A DNA stretch of 64,000 nucleotides from Jacaranda mimosifolia (taxonomy: Eukaryota > Streptophyta > Magnoliopsida > Lamiales > Bignoniaceae): contig CM032118.1 in the NCBI GenBank assembly GCA_018894105.1, positions 35,878,690 to 35,942,689 on the forward strand. The letters run 5' to 3'. A program made the translations under genes and the position numbers. Shown in pieces: positions 1 to 10,330 of this stretch (position 1 is the stretch's first letter; each line of letters opens with the position of its first letter). The notes under the pieces were generated by a model that was not told the DNA's origin, did no database searches, and worked only from the letters and a program-made list of their open reading frames with translations.

Positions 1-485
1 CATTTGTTTGGGTTAAGCTTTATATCAAAGGCTCTTAAAATTGAAAATGTGTGGTCAAGGTCAGCTAAGTGGTCTAATTCTCTTTTCGTTTTAACGATCA
101 TATCGTCCATGTAAACTTCTATGGACTGATTTATTTTATTTTTTAACATAAATTTAACCAGTCTTTGGTATGTTGTGCCGGCATTTTTTAATCCAAATGG
201 CATGACCAGAAAATAATACACATTATTTGGAACGACAAAAGAAGTTTTATCTCTGTCTTCAGGTGCCATGAAATTTGATAATATCCCTGGAAGGCATCCA
301 TCATGCTTAAGAGGTCGCAACCGGCAGTTGAATCTACCCACAAATCTATGAATGAAGAGGATACGGGTCTTTAGGGCATACTTTATTAAGATCAATGAAA
401 TTATGACACATTCTCCACCTACCCTTATTTTTAGGGACCAAGATTTTATACATAACCAACTAGGATATTGTATTTCACCCATGTA
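1..485 (-). pseudogene. Reverse transcriptase fragment of element A
   Basis: The minus strand encodes the RT palm, collinear with the open 177-residue RT of element C. The catalytic Y-M-D-D box is visible around 105-116, with the following M-I-V-K stretch. Compared with copy C there are indels near 270 and 345-355 and a stop, so this copy is not translatable as one frame. It would have copied element RNA into DNA in the virus-like particle. The fragment ends at the window edge, so thumb, RNase H and integrase are not visible. Confidence 0.8.
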
Positions 486-866
486 GCCTACCTCTAGGAG
501 TTTGTTGACATCCTCTTCAATGATCTAGGTTATCTCCGCATTAAAGGTTCTCGTCTTTTGTCTCACTGGTTTGAAAGATGGATTAACATTAAGACGGTAG
601 ACGATGACATGGGGGTCGATTCCCTAGAGGTCTGTAGCTTTCCAAGTAAAAATATTGATATTTCTTCTTAGGAAATCGACGAGCATGCATTCCATATTGA
701 GCCCCAAACTTGTTCCTATCCTTGATGTTTTGTTAGAGTTACCGGGTTTGAGTTCTATTATTTTGAATTCTTCAGTGAGCACGACCCGGGTATCTTCTCT
801 CTTTCTTTTTTTGCTAGTTTGTCTTTCCTCGGGTTCCATTACAGGGACGCACTCTAAGGATTTCAA
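486..866 (-). pseudogene. Protease-RT linker of element A
   Basis: Minus-strand frame 866-624 encodes a basic stretch, then residues with the pattern typical of the segment just upstream of the RT in Tat-type elements (K-T-S-R-I-G-T followed by F-L-R-R-N). The same segment is seen in element B at 30162-29896. It has no known catalytic role; it bridges protease and polymerase within the polyprotein. Stops separate it from the RT proper. Confidence 0.6.
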
Positions 867-1043
867 TTTTTGTCAAGCCTTCTGCTCATTAGCTTCGTTC
901 TAAACAGTATAACAACGCCACGCCTCTTTCACATTGCACAATAACTCCCCCGTACCAACTGCTATTGGGAATTTAATCATTCAGCGTTGGTCACCCAATG
1001 ATGGCATTGTAAGTGAAGGGTGCATCAAAAACGATGTAGTTGA

Positions 1044-1274
1044 TCATAAGGGTAGCCTTTTGGGTGTTTCTCCAGAATATGTGGATAAACCTATTAATGT
1101 AATGGGTGCAATCTCTGATCCTCCAAAACTAACCAAAGGCATTCGAACAAGATCAAATTTTAGTTTTCCTAGCTTCATTCTATCTACTATAGATAAGAAA
1201 ATGATGTTTGCGGAGCTCCTATTGTCCACCAAAATCTTTTTGACTTCAAAGTTGGCAATTTCAATGGTGACCAC
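1044..1274 (-). pseudogene. Aspartic protease fragment of element A
   Basis: The 76-residue minus-strand frame begins MVTIEIANFEVKKILVDN and contains the retropepsin active-site region. The expected D-T-G or D-N-G is D-N-R here, followed by S-S-A-N instead of S-S-A-D. The frame stops before the flap and the second half. The family cuts the Gag-Pol polyprotein; with the triad Gly replaced by Arg this copy should be inactive. Element B carries the same replacement. Confidence 0.75.
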
Positions 1275-1349
1275 CAGAGGTTGCTCTCCGCTCCTTGACC
1301 TCCAAAGTGAGAGAGGTCGGAATTTGAAAACGATATAGGTTATGTACTT

Positions 1350-2470
1350 GTGGAAATCTAGTAGACCGATCTGGTTTACATTAACCTACTAGATTCAAGG
1401 TGCCTCTACATCTGTCTCCTTGCTGACTTGGAGTCCCCCCATTGATCCTTTCGCGATTGTGTCAATAACACCTCTCAAGGGGGACGGTCTTCTCTGACCT
1501 TTTGTTTTTCCCTATCTTCTTTTCATGGGCTAACCGATCGTTCTCTACAGGGAGTCCGGTCTGTTTGAGCTATTACTTGCAGTGCTCTCTTATTGATGTA
1601 TTTTTTGAGATGACTTTGTCTGATGAGGCGCTCAATCTCATCCTAGAGGTTGAAATAATCCTCCGTGTCATGTCCTTTATGTCGATGAAAATGACAATAT
1701 TTTTTGGATTTCTTCATAGCCTCCATCTCATCGAGTTTTCTTGGTCTTTTTAAGAGATTGTCATGCTATATAGCGAACAAGACCTCTTTCCTGGGAGTAT
1801 TGAGTAGGACGTAATTGTGGAAATGGTTTATCTAAGATTGGTGACCTTTTTTTCTGGTGTATGTCATCCTTCTCCTTGCCCTTCTTTTTGTCAACCTCCC
1901 ATTCACCATATTTCATCTTATTCATCTCTTATTGTGTCATATATCTCTCTGCGAGGTCAAGGAGTTCTTCTATTGTTCGTGGTCGCTCCCTAACCAAAGT
2001 GTTAGCAAATTTCTTATGTCTCAGCCCCAAAAACAAAACATCGATCAAAAACTCGATTTGAGGGTTATCAATTTTCAAAACTTCCGTATTAAACCTGGAG
2101 AAGAAATCTATCAAGGATTCACCCTAATTTTGCTTCCACTCAAATCTCGTCTGCTTAAGTGAGGGCGAGCGTCATTTCTAGTTCTATCTTCTCGTGGTGG
2201 CGGATCTTCTTAGTGCGAAGGATATGGTGTAGCACTAGTAGCTGCAATTGGCTGGTTGTTATATCTTTGCAAAGTTGTAGACCGCTAGGCAGAAATTCAG
2301 TCATTGATCATTTGCATGAGCTGGGGGATGGTCAGGGTGACCACATGCTCTGGTTGAGAGCTGGGACCTTCCTCTTATTGGTCAAGCTGATTTTGCGGTA
2401 GAGATGGTGGAAGCGTTGGTAACCTACGGTCACTCTGTCTCTCGAATGTGGTTCTCCTGGTGTTGACCAT
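1350..2470 (-). pseudogene. gag of element A
   Basis: The probable start is an ATG at 2470 on the minus strand (M-V-N-T-R-R), 22 bases beyond the PBS, at the same place as in element B (ATG at 32460). The frame is quickly interrupted. The best conserved part is 2114-1929, where F-F-S-R-F-N followed by L-F-L-G-L and E-L-L-D-L-A-E-R-Y-M matches the capsid-like retrotransposon gag domain. It would form the virus-like particle. The N-terminal part looks shorter than in B, so an internal deletion is likely. Confidence 0.7.
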
Positions 2471-2491
2471 TTTCGGTTGTAAGTTCCAATG

Positions 2492-2509
2492 GCCCCACAG
2501 TAGGTGCCA
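2492..2509 (-). other. Primer binding site of element A
   Basis: On the minus strand, TGGCACCTACTGTGGGGC begins two bases after the LTR end (CA at 2512-2513). Its position and TGGC start mark a tRNA primer binding site of the TGGCGCC type, with C-to-T or G-to-A decay. Element B has TGGCGTCATCTATAGGG at the same position. Confidence 0.7.
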
Positions 2510-2511
2510 AA

Positions 2512-3078
2512 TGATTATGATAATTTAAATAAGTTGGACTCCGGGGTCTCGACCTGAACGGAACTCAGTGACAAATTGACTAGGAAGATATAATTTGCAC
2601 ATGTAGGTTGGATCCTACAGCCACGGAACAAACGTCAGGCTACCCGATAGGGTCCTTGGCTAAGACTATCCGATGCTTAAGTCAATATATCAACCTGAAA
2701 GTAGTTAGATAGAGTAACGGCTCAAAGATTATGAAATCTTACTGTTGTGTCTGAAAGATGAGGTATTTATAGTATTTACTTAGGGCTAAGAAGATAGATC
2801 TCTCCCTGATATATCTCGGATATTGTCCCCATGAATAGGGGTATTTTAGGTCTTTTCAACCTGAGTTAGAACTTTACACACAGTAAATTGGCCGGAAATG
2901 GGATCCATACCGCGGACAGACTAGTGATTGAAGCGCATTTAATGCAGACGCGGTGGGTGACAGAGGCTGCCATTAATGCTCTGCTACGCACACCTCGGCC
3001 TGAAGGTTGGAGAATTCGACTTCAACTTCATTCAATAGAAACTCAATTTGCTGGGCCTGACCCGAAACTCGTATTCCA
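2512..3078 (-). repeat. 5' LTR of element A
   Basis: A 567-bp LTR bounded by TG and CA (plus-strand TGATTATG ... ATTCCA). Its inner 280 bp reappear at 56425-56712 in element C. A pyrimidine-rich stretch and TATTTATAG at 2762-2770 may be part of its promoter region. The outer end abuts the coding sequence of a host exon at 3079. Confidence 0.8.
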
Positions 3079-3411
3079 CCTATGATGGCTACTGCTGGCT
3101 TGTCCAGATTCTTGATCTCCACACCTTTCCCAGCACTACCACCCTATTTTTCAAAAGATATATCAAAAAATTAAAACAGTAATAGAATATATATATATAT
3201 ATATATATGACCTAAGTAAAAGCACAAAAATAAGTTTAAATTAAACCTTCTTGTTAATGGGGAAGCCTATAAGGCTTGGCAGAGCTGCAATCCCTTCACC
3301 AACGGCATGTACTGTATTCGAGATGGTTCCTAATACTTCTCCTGAAGCATCTAGAATGTCGGACTCAGCCTCCTTTGCAAGGTTGCCGATGCTGGAAAGC
3401 AAACCCGCCAT
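3079..3411 (-). pseudogene. Small host gene, two exons visible, interrupted by element A
   Basis: Exon 1 is 3411-3247 (ATG to 55 codons exactly, beginning MAGLLSSIGNLAKEAE). A phase-0 intron follows (GT at 3246-3245, AG at 3145-3144), then exon 2 from 3143 until the retrotransposon LTR at 3079 (21 codons plus 2 bases). The predicted protein is small, alternates hydrophobic and polar residues, is glycine rich and has no transmembrane segment or signal peptide that I can see. I do not recognise the family. A TATA box lies 110 bp upstream. The frame continues 35 codons into the LTR and stops at 2975-2973, so a chimeric protein of about 111 residues is possible. The rest of the gene should lie on the far side of element A, outside the window. 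Confidence 0.6.
3187..3208. repeat. (AT)n microsatellite in the host-gene intron
   Basis: About 21 bp of uninterrupted AT dinucleotides inside the predicted intron 3144-3246. Confidence 0.9.
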
Positions 3412-3520
3412 GTATATATGCTTGCAGGTAATTAATTAATTAATTTAGTATATGAAAATGCAACTACAAACTCCTTGATGCTATATATGTGCTTATGATG
3501 ATCAATAAGTAAGTACCGAG

Positions 3521-3530
3521 TATTTATAGC
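3521..3530 (-). promoter_or_regulatory. TATA box of the small host gene
   Basis: The minus strand reads GCTATAAATAC, a close match to the plant TATA consensus, 110 bp upstream of the predicted ATG at 3411. This leaves a plausible leader of about 75-85 bp. The leader contains a tract of ATTA repeats (3428-3446). Confidence 0.6.
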
Positions 3531-4652
3531 CATGGATAGGGACCCAAACAGTGACTGTTGGAGATAATTAAGAATTGATATATATATATTTCATGTGATT
3601 TTTCTTAAATCGGTCTTAATCACTCGATATATATATCTTGCGTAATTATACGTGTTCATTTCAGACCTAATACGTTAAAATGTCCTTTTGAATAACTTTA
3701 TTTTTCCTTTGAAAATTATCAGAATCCAATGTTCTATAATATTCAATATTTATTGGAAAGGGAGGTATATCAATGGAAAAGAAATTGGACATGTCGAATG
3801 GATCAGAGAATGATTGATTGGAGGGTGTTTACACAAAAACATTAATCAAAGATAGAAAATTTTGGGTATTTGCTGTAATTTTTTTTTTTTGGAACTCTAA
3901 TGAACTGATTTATTCATATTCATGACGAAATTCCACCTTCATATTTAACTAAAACCACACCATAATAATTTTTATTCCTTTATTTCATCATGTTTCTTGC
4001 TAATCAATCTCTTGTGTCCTTTTTGGATACTAATGAATGGACGAGATCGAGGAAGTAAAATGATTGACGATTTTGTTATTAACTTTTAACTTTAAAAGTA
4101 TCTCATGGATGTTTAAGTTAATAGGGAGTTTGGTTGTGTTTTTGTTTTTAATTTTTATTTTCAATATTTTTAAAATTTAAAAAGTTCGTTAGAGTAAATG
4201 AATTGAAAATATATTTGTATTTGAATAGTTTGTCGGGAAAGTATAATTATATAGGGTTTAGTAGGTTGTAGATGGAGAGAGATAATAATAATGAAAAAGT
4301 AAGAGAAGATACATAGGTTATTGTGAAAAAATATATAGGTTATATAAAAATGTGTTTTGAGATGAAAATGAATAGAAATATTAGTAGAAATGATGATAAA
4401 TTATTGATAATTTATTTTTAAATATTAAAAATAGCTGAAAATGAAAATAAAACATAATCATTTGTCGAGAAATTCAAACGTGCCTTGGCCATTGTGGTTG
4501 TACAAAGATATTAATCGAACAACTTGTGGGCATTGTACTCCGATATCATCTTTTCAAATCATTGAATGTACCAACGAACTCGCTTTGCCACAATACCTAG
4601 CTTTAGTCCGACAAGGATGACATAGTGCGATGTATGTGCTGCCAAAAACGCA
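3531..4652. other. AT-rich intergenic stretch
   Basis: No credible coding frame on either strand. It holds short tandem AT tracts. A segment at about 4127-4470 begins GAGTTTGGTTGTGTTTTT and ends with a weakly inverted counterpart; it may be an old MITE but the ends do not pair well enough to call. Confidence 0.6.
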
Positions 4653-5098
4653 AGGGAATGTTTGGTTATCTTTTTTTTGTGATTTTATTATGTATTTATT
4701 ATGTATTTTTGGAGAATGAATTATTGAAAAATGTGAAAATTGTATTGGGAATGTAATTCATGTTTGGTTATATTTTGGAAAAAAGTTAAAAATTAGTTTT
4801 TAAGAATTTTAGTATATTTGTTTATGTTTCGGGAGAAGATATTTTTTACTGTAACAATCAAATCAATACTTTTTATTGGGTTTTTAAGGTGAAAATGGAA
4901 TTAAGTGATTTTTTTATTATTAAAATAATAATAAAATATATGTTATATATATATAATATGTATATATATATTGAAAAATGAGGAAGTTTTGGGGATAATG
5001 AAAGATAGTAGAGGGTATTTTGGATTTTTTTTTTTTAATTATGTGTTTTGAAGGAAAAATAAAGATATATTTAGTTGAAACATAACCAAACATTCCCT
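4653..5098 (+). mobile_element. MITE, family 1 copy 1
   Basis: Perfect 17-bp terminal inverted repeats: AGGGAATGTTTGGTTAT at 4653-4669 and its reverse complement at 5082-5098. The 446-bp interior is non-coding and AT-rich. Flanks CAA and TAA hint at a 3-bp PIF/Harbinger-type target but this is not convincing. The reverse complement of 55811-56235 matches it along most of its length (shared blocks such as ATATTTGTTTATGTTT and ACTGTAACAATCAAATCAATA), which defines a family. Confidence 0.8.
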
Positions 5099-5946
5099 AA
5101 ATAATTGAGGTTTAATTTGTACGCATGCACATATTTGTGTGGTGGAGAATTTATGCACATGCTAAAATATCTTATGTTGGATGTGCTCAATAATTATAAT
5201 CATTATTTTTAAAAACCTTTCCCATAATTTTGAGGAAATTTATTAATAGAACTTAGTTCGATTTTCACTAATTATAATATTGTTTTCGTATTTAATATTT
5301 CATTATCATATGTAGTTAGTTGTCCTGCCATGCTGTCTCTGCATGCACAAATGTAATTACAATATTATTGATGCTAATTATACTTATATATAAAATAACA
5401 AAATACTCAATTTTGTAGGTAGTATAGATAAATGATAGTATAATTTTAACCACAAGGACATCGAATAACATAAAATATTAATTATTGATTAATATAAATT
5501 CATATAATACATACAATTTTTACGTAAAAATTTAAAAAAGATGGGTAAAAACATCTATATGTTCCATAGATTTTTCCATTATATTTTGACATTATTTGCT
5601 TATGAGGCATTTTGTGGAATTAAATTAAAAATTAAGAATACAATAGGTAGTTTAAAATTTAGCATAGCATGGTATAACTCTCACTTTGATTGTGCAAAAT
5701 ACTTCTTTTATTTATACTATTAATAAAGAGCATATCCCACTTTCGTATATTTTCAAGTGTCTTTCGTAAAATACCTCATTTTTTTTCTTCTAAATTTTCA
5801 CGTCTATATAAAATAACTACTATCCCAATACCCTCTCCCTCCCCTCACTACTACTATATATAATAATTTCATAAAGGCTATACACATTTATACATATTTC
5901 TATTTTTCTCAACTTTTTCTGTAGGTATGGTTTCTCCTATTTAAAT
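5099..5946. other. AT-rich intergenic stretch
   Basis: No coding frame is supported; a 60-codon frame at 5541-5723 has no recognisable content. A pyrimidine-rich stretch at 5822-5850 precedes the solo LTR. The last five bases, TAAAT at 5942-5946, are the left TSD of the solo LTR that begins at 5947. Confidence 0.6.
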
Positions 5947-6280
5947 TGTAACACTCCTAAACTTCAGTATTTAAAAAATAAGGATTTAGAAATCAAGATC
6001 TTGGTTAGTCAAATTTTAGGGCTTGAGATATATAAAAGAAGGACTTAATTGTATGGAAATTGAAAGTTTTGTGGTCGAATTGCAATTTGAGAGGACTTGA
6101 TTGACCAATATTTGGAAAGTTTTGTGGGTCAAAGTGGGATTATTTTGGGTCAAATGGGTGGATGTGAGGCACTAAGGAGCTGGGAGATTAAATTGAAGAG
6201 TGCCAAAACTTTGAAGGACTTAATTGGAAGTTGGACAGAAGTTTTGGGGGATCAATATGTGAAATTGGAAAAATGTTCCT

Positions 6281-6286
6281 TATATA
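6281..6286 (+). promoter_or_regulatory. TATA box in the ancient solo LTR
   Basis: CCTTATATAGCATTTTAGCC lies about 335 bp into the LTR. It aligns with GTCTATATATAGCATTTT at 12394-12411 in the younger LTR, followed in both by TTTTCATTTTT and a C-rich run, so it marks the U3 promoter of the family. Confidence 0.55.
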
Positions 6287-6371
6287 GCATTTTAGCCCAC
6301 ATTTTCTTCATTTTTCCCCCATGCACCACCGCGTTCTCTCTCTCTGGTGACCTTTCTCCGGTGATGCGAAG

Positions 6372-7610
6372 TGTTAAGTTGCATTTTTATCTTTTTATTC
6401 GTATAATTTTTCCTTGTGATTAATAGTAAAAATGCTACATTATTGGGTTAACTTTCTTTTTATGTTTTGTGAAGCAAATTGAAGATTCAACCTAAATGCA
6501 ATTGGAAACGGAGTTTTTGACGTGCTTGGAGCTAAGATCGCATTCCCAAAGAGACGAGAAATGGAATAAGGAAATAATTCGAGTGTGGACATATTTTGAC
6601 AGTTGTACATTCCTAAAATATTTTAATTTTTATTTCTTTAATTCAGATAATTTTAGTTTTCCTATTCTGGTAGGACTCTTATTAGTTTCTTAGTTGCATT
6701 AGGAGTAGTAGACTATTTATAGGGAACTAGGTTTCTTTCCTATGAGGTTTTTTTTGAGAGCTTTTTCATTTTATTTAGTATATTTTTAGTTTCCTGCATT
6801 TTTTTCTTTCAATGGGTTGCTAAACTCTTCTTCTAGCTTAAGGGATTATAGAAATTTTGGTTCTTCAATATTTGTGAGATCTAAATAGTTTTATTCATAT
6901 TTCTTATTTCTTGAGTATTTATTTATCTTCTATTTTCATTATGATTATTCAGATTCATTGAATTTAGGGCCTAAATTTGATAGCTTAGAATAATTGTCCT
7001 GTCAATTAGAACATTAAATCTGTAATTGTTTAATTGTTATAATATTTGTGGCAAATAACATAGTTATGGGTGGTGACCACATGCATGATTTATGTTATGT
7101 AGATAAATAATCTAACCTAAATGAACCCCGCTTGTATGTGTTTGTTGGCTAGGGTTGTGTCTCTCTAATTTTTAATGCTGTTGATAAATTAAATCCTAGG
7201 AGTGCTTCTTTAAAATTGATTATTGGCAAGGAAAATAACTAACGAGTTGCTCTTAGTTATCGAGATAGTAAGAAGAGGTTGATTATTAGGGCGTTTGAGT
7301 AACTAAACTAGTCTATTCAAGAAAAGAGGAATTGATCTTGCAACAATGATCAAATCTGAGAACCAAACTGAGATTTTTACCTTAGGCTAGATTTTATTCT
7401 TATTGATTTCTTATTTTATTTGTGATTTATTTATTTTTAAGATTCTAGGTTTTCATTTTCATAAAAATCCCTCCTTCTAATTTATTTTATTTTGTAAACT
7501 TGAAAGAAACAAAATTTACCAGTTCCTGTGGAATACGACCTTACTCACCACTGATTACAAACCATACCTTTAGAATAGGAATTTATTTTTGTTAGATTCG
7601 ACACCCATCA
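6372..7610 (+). repeat. 5' LTR of the Athila-type derivative
   Basis: Starts TGTTAAGTTGCATTTTT at 6372 where similarity to the host LTR ends, and finishes ACACCCATCA at 7610, six bases before the PBS. A TATA-like CTATTTATAGGG lies at 6713-6724. The length, 1239 bp, suits Athila relatives. No second copy is found downstream. Confidence 0.6.
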
Positions 7611-7616
7611 AAATTT

Positions 7617-7634
7617 TGGCACTGTTGTCAGGGA
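7617..7634 (+). other. tRNA-Asp type primer binding site, decayed
   Basis: TGGCACTGTTGTCAGGGA, compared with the standard plant tRNA-Asp complement TGGCGCCGTTGCCGGGGA used by Athila. All differences are C-to-T or G-to-A transitions, mostly at former CG or CNG sites, as expected from deamination of methylated cytosine. Confidence 0.8.
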
Positions 7635-7684
7635 CTAGTGTCAAATAATTTTGTTTCTTTTAATACTTCAATCTTCTCGTACAG

Positions 7685-8910
7685 GTGAACTTCAATACGA
7701 TCCAAAGATTGAGAAAACTGCTCATAGAATGCGGAAGGAGACTAGATTACAAAAAAAAAAGTGAATCATCACCTTCGGATTTTGACCTGGATACATCCAG
7801 TTTAGTCAGTTCTAGCGATTCAGAACAAGAGGAAACAATAGCCCATGAAAGAACTTTTGGGAGTTAGCTTAACCGAATTTGACTCAACAACCACTTTGCA
7901 TGGAATATGCAGAGTTGGAAACACCATTTGAATCAAAATATGGGTTGATCCATCTATTACCCATTTTCCACGGTTTGGAGAATGAAGATCCCCATAAGCA
8001 TTTAAAGGCACTTCATGTTGTGTGCTCGACTATGAAATCCCAAGGGGTATTTGAAGATCAAGTCAAGTTGCACGCTTTTCCATTTTTCTTAGCAGACAAA
8101 GCTAATAATTGGTTGTTTTACATACCCTTTGGTTCGGTCACTACATGGACTGAAATGGCAAGATTATTTATTGAGAAGTTTTTCCCTGCTTCACGCGCTA
8201 CTAGTATTAGAAAAGAGATCAGTGGGATAAGACAGAGAGACGTGGAGAATCTTCACGAATATTGGGAAAGGTTTAAACAACTTTGTGCAAGCTGCCCACA
8301 ACATGATATTACTGAGCAACTTCTCATTTAGTATTTTTATGAAGGACTTTTACTAATGGAAATGAGGATGACGGATGCAGCAATTTAAGGAGCCATAGTG
8401 AACAAAACTCCAAGTGAAGCTAGAGAATTGATTTCAATAATGGCTGTGAATTCCCAACAATTTGGATACTCTTGGAACCCCCCTAGAAGGGTCAATGAAG
8501 TAAGTAATTCATCTCTTGAGCATCAAATTTCTACTTTAACTTCTCTTGTTCAATAATTGGTTGTAGAAAATACACCACAAATTAAGACTTGAGGGATTTG
8601 TACTAATGTTGGTCATCCTATGGATATGTATCCTAAGCTCTAAGAGAATTCCTGCAAACAAATTAATGCAGTAAGAGGATTCCCAAGACCACCGCAAAGA
8701 AAGTATGATCTCTATTCAAATACCTACAACTTAGGATGGAGGGATCCTCCGAATTTTAGTTACAGAGGGACATCACAGAACTACCAACATTTCCAACAAA
8801 AGCTTCCCCATGCACGACAACCATCCACTTCAAATACAAGTATGTCTCTTAAAGAGATTGTTAAATCACTCGCGACTAACACTCAAAAATTTCAATAGGA
8901 AACGCAAGCA
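7685..8910 (+). pseudogene. gag of the Athila-type derivative
   Basis: The readable core is 7879-8331, 150 residues. It has the capsid-like signature FHGLENEDPHKHL, then A-F-P-F-F-L-A-D-K-A-N-N-W-L, then EKFFPASRATSIRKEI and E-Y-W-E-R-F-K-Q-L-C-A-S-C-P, all hallmarks of Athila-type retrotransposon gag. The upstream frame 7685-7867 is acidic and serine rich. Stops at 8329 and 8386 and frame changes follow. The downstream part (8461-8910) still shows the N-S-Q-Q-F-G motif seen after the capsid. It would assemble the particle; it is inactive here. Confidence 0.85.
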
Positions 8911-8922
8911 AGCATTCAAAAC

Positions 8923-9542
8923 TTGGAGAACCAAATAAGTCAACTAGCCACCTCAGTGAGTAAGATAGAATTCCAAGGGAAACTACCATCTCATACAGTT
9001 GTTAATCCCAAGCAGAACGTTAGCACGATTACTTTGAGAAATGGTAAGGAGCTAAAGGAACCCAGCAGAAAGACACGAGAAAATATTGTTGTAGAAAGGG
9101 TGGAAAGAGAGATTGTCATGCCCAGGATTTAGTTAAACATTCGCATGAACCCAACGGTAAAGTGACAAGCCCATTGGTTGTACACCTTCCCTTTCCTGAA
9201 AAATTCGCTAAATCTAAAAGGCATGAAAAGGAAAAGGAGATTTTTGAAGCTTTTCGCAAGGTCGAGGTAAATATCCCTTTACTTGATGCAATCGAGCAAA
9301 TACCTCGGTATGCTAAATTCCTCAAGGAATTGTGCACGAGTAAAAGAAAATTAAAAGGTAATAAAAGAATAAGTGTGAGGAAAAATGTCTTATCAGTGAT
9401 ACAAAGGAAATTACCACTAAATGCAAGGACCCAGGTATGTTTACTATCCCTTGAAAAATTGGCAAAGTTAAAATTGAAAAGGCTATGTGCAATCTTGATG
9501 CTTCAATTAATATCATACCTCTTACCATCTACTCTTCATTGA
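8923..9542 (+). pseudogene. gag-protease spacer of the Athila-type derivative
   Basis: Two frames (8923-9132, then 9162-9542 after a stop and frameshift) encode the charged segment between capsid and protease. They begin M-E-N-Q-I-S-Q-L-A, contain T-L-R-N-G-K-E-L, and then PFPEKFAKSKRHEKEKEIFE and V-E-V-N-I-P-L-L-D-A-I-E-Q-I-P-R-Y-A-K-F-L-K-E-L, all typical of Athila relatives. No catalytic role is known. Confidence 0.75.
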
Positions 9543-9718
9543 ATGTTGGTCATTTGAAAGAAATAGGAGTAGCTCTTCAACTTGCTGATAGGTCTGTTGT
9601 ATATCCCGAGGGAGTCCTAGAGGATGTGTTAGTATAAGTTAACAAATTGATTATTCCTACTGATTTTTATATACTTCACATGTCTGAAGATAACTCTTCT
9701 AATTCGTCATAAATACTG

Positions 9719-9934
9719 TTGGGAAGACCTTTCCTTAGAACCTCTAGGACAAAAATTGATCTGCATGATGATACACTCACTATGGAATTTGATGGTAATA
9801 TGGTTAAATTCAATATTTACGATGCCGTGAAATATTCTAGTGATGAGTCTTGTGTTTCTGTTGTGGATAATATTGATACTTTGACTCACGAAACTTTGAA
9901 TTTGACTAATGATAATTTTATGACGAAGGAATAG
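9719..9934 (+). pseudogene. C-terminal end of the Athila-type protease
   Basis: The 72-codon frame begins G-R-P-F-L-R-T-S-R-T-K-I-D, matching the conserved retropepsin end (usually I-L-G-R-P-F-L), followed by L-T-M-E-F-D-G-N-M-V-K-F-N-I. The active-site half between 9540 and 9718 is present only in broken frames (P-L-T-I-Y-S-S-L-N-V-G pattern). It is followed directly by the 3' untranslated region, so no polymerase was encoded. Confidence 0.75.
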
Positions 9935-9970
9935 CTACATCTAGCCAAAGATGTTAAAGAGAGGCACTTT

Positions 9971-9986
9971 TTGGGAGGCAACCCAA
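9971..9986 (+). other. TTGGGAGGCAACCCAA inverted repeat
   Basis: A short hairpin-forming motif (TTGGG / CCCAA around AGGCAA) just after the last protease codons. The same GGGAGGCAACCCA string is a recurring landmark at the end of the coding region in Athila-type elements; its function is unknown. Confidence 0.7.
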
Positions 9987-10084
9987 ACTTTCAATTCGTA
10001 TTTTTACATTTTCCAAAAAAAATAATATTTAATTAGTTTTATTTTCTTTGATACAGGAGCCGTTTTAAATTGGCCCATGGGTGT

Positions 10085-10330
10085 GGTTATTTGACAGAAA
10101 AGCTCTTCAATCTATTTGGTAAGGAAAACTCTCCAATCTACCCGTGCCCACGCCTTGTTCAAGGACCTCTTCTGGCTGTTGGAATTATTTGACAAGGAAA
10201 GCTCTCCAATCTACCCGTGCCCACGTCTTGTTCAAAGACCTTTTCTGGTATGTTGGAATTATTTGACATAAAAGCTTTTCAACCTATTTGTGCCTACGTC
10301 TTGTTTCATCGACTCTCCTGCCATCTAAAC
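10085..10330 (+). repeat. Tandem repeat, period about 74 bp, in the Athila-type 3' region
   Basis: About three degenerate units share the order GGAATTATTTGACA, AAGCTCTCCAATCTACCCGTG, CCCACGTCTTGTTCA. Successive GGAATTATTTGAC starts at 10181 and 10255 give a period of 74. Confidence 0.75.

Larger units (their letters stand above)
1..3078 (-). mobile_element. Ty3/gypsy retrotransposon A, Tat type, 5' half (runs off left edge)
   Basis: A minus-strand element read from its 5' LTR (2512-3078) through a PBS (2492-2509), gag, protease and the start of reverse transcriptase, cut by the left edge of the window. The order gag-PR-RT and the protease and RT sequence place it in Ty3/gypsy. The close relationship to element C (1-660 matches 60678-61341 almost base for base) and the long antisense gene in its relatives suggest the Tat lineage. 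All frames carry stops. Its LTR joins directly to exon 2 of a host gene at 3078/3079, so the element inserted into that gene; the TSD cannot be tested because the other end lies outside the window. Confidence 0.85.

Noticed and set aside
2888..3085. Plus-strand frame across the LTR of element A
   Set aside because: It lies opposite the LTR and the host-gene junction; no recognisable protein and no start context.
4127..4470. Another MITE
   Set aside because: The terminal sequences GAGTTTGGTTGTG and the reverse complement of its right side agree too weakly, and no TSD is visible.
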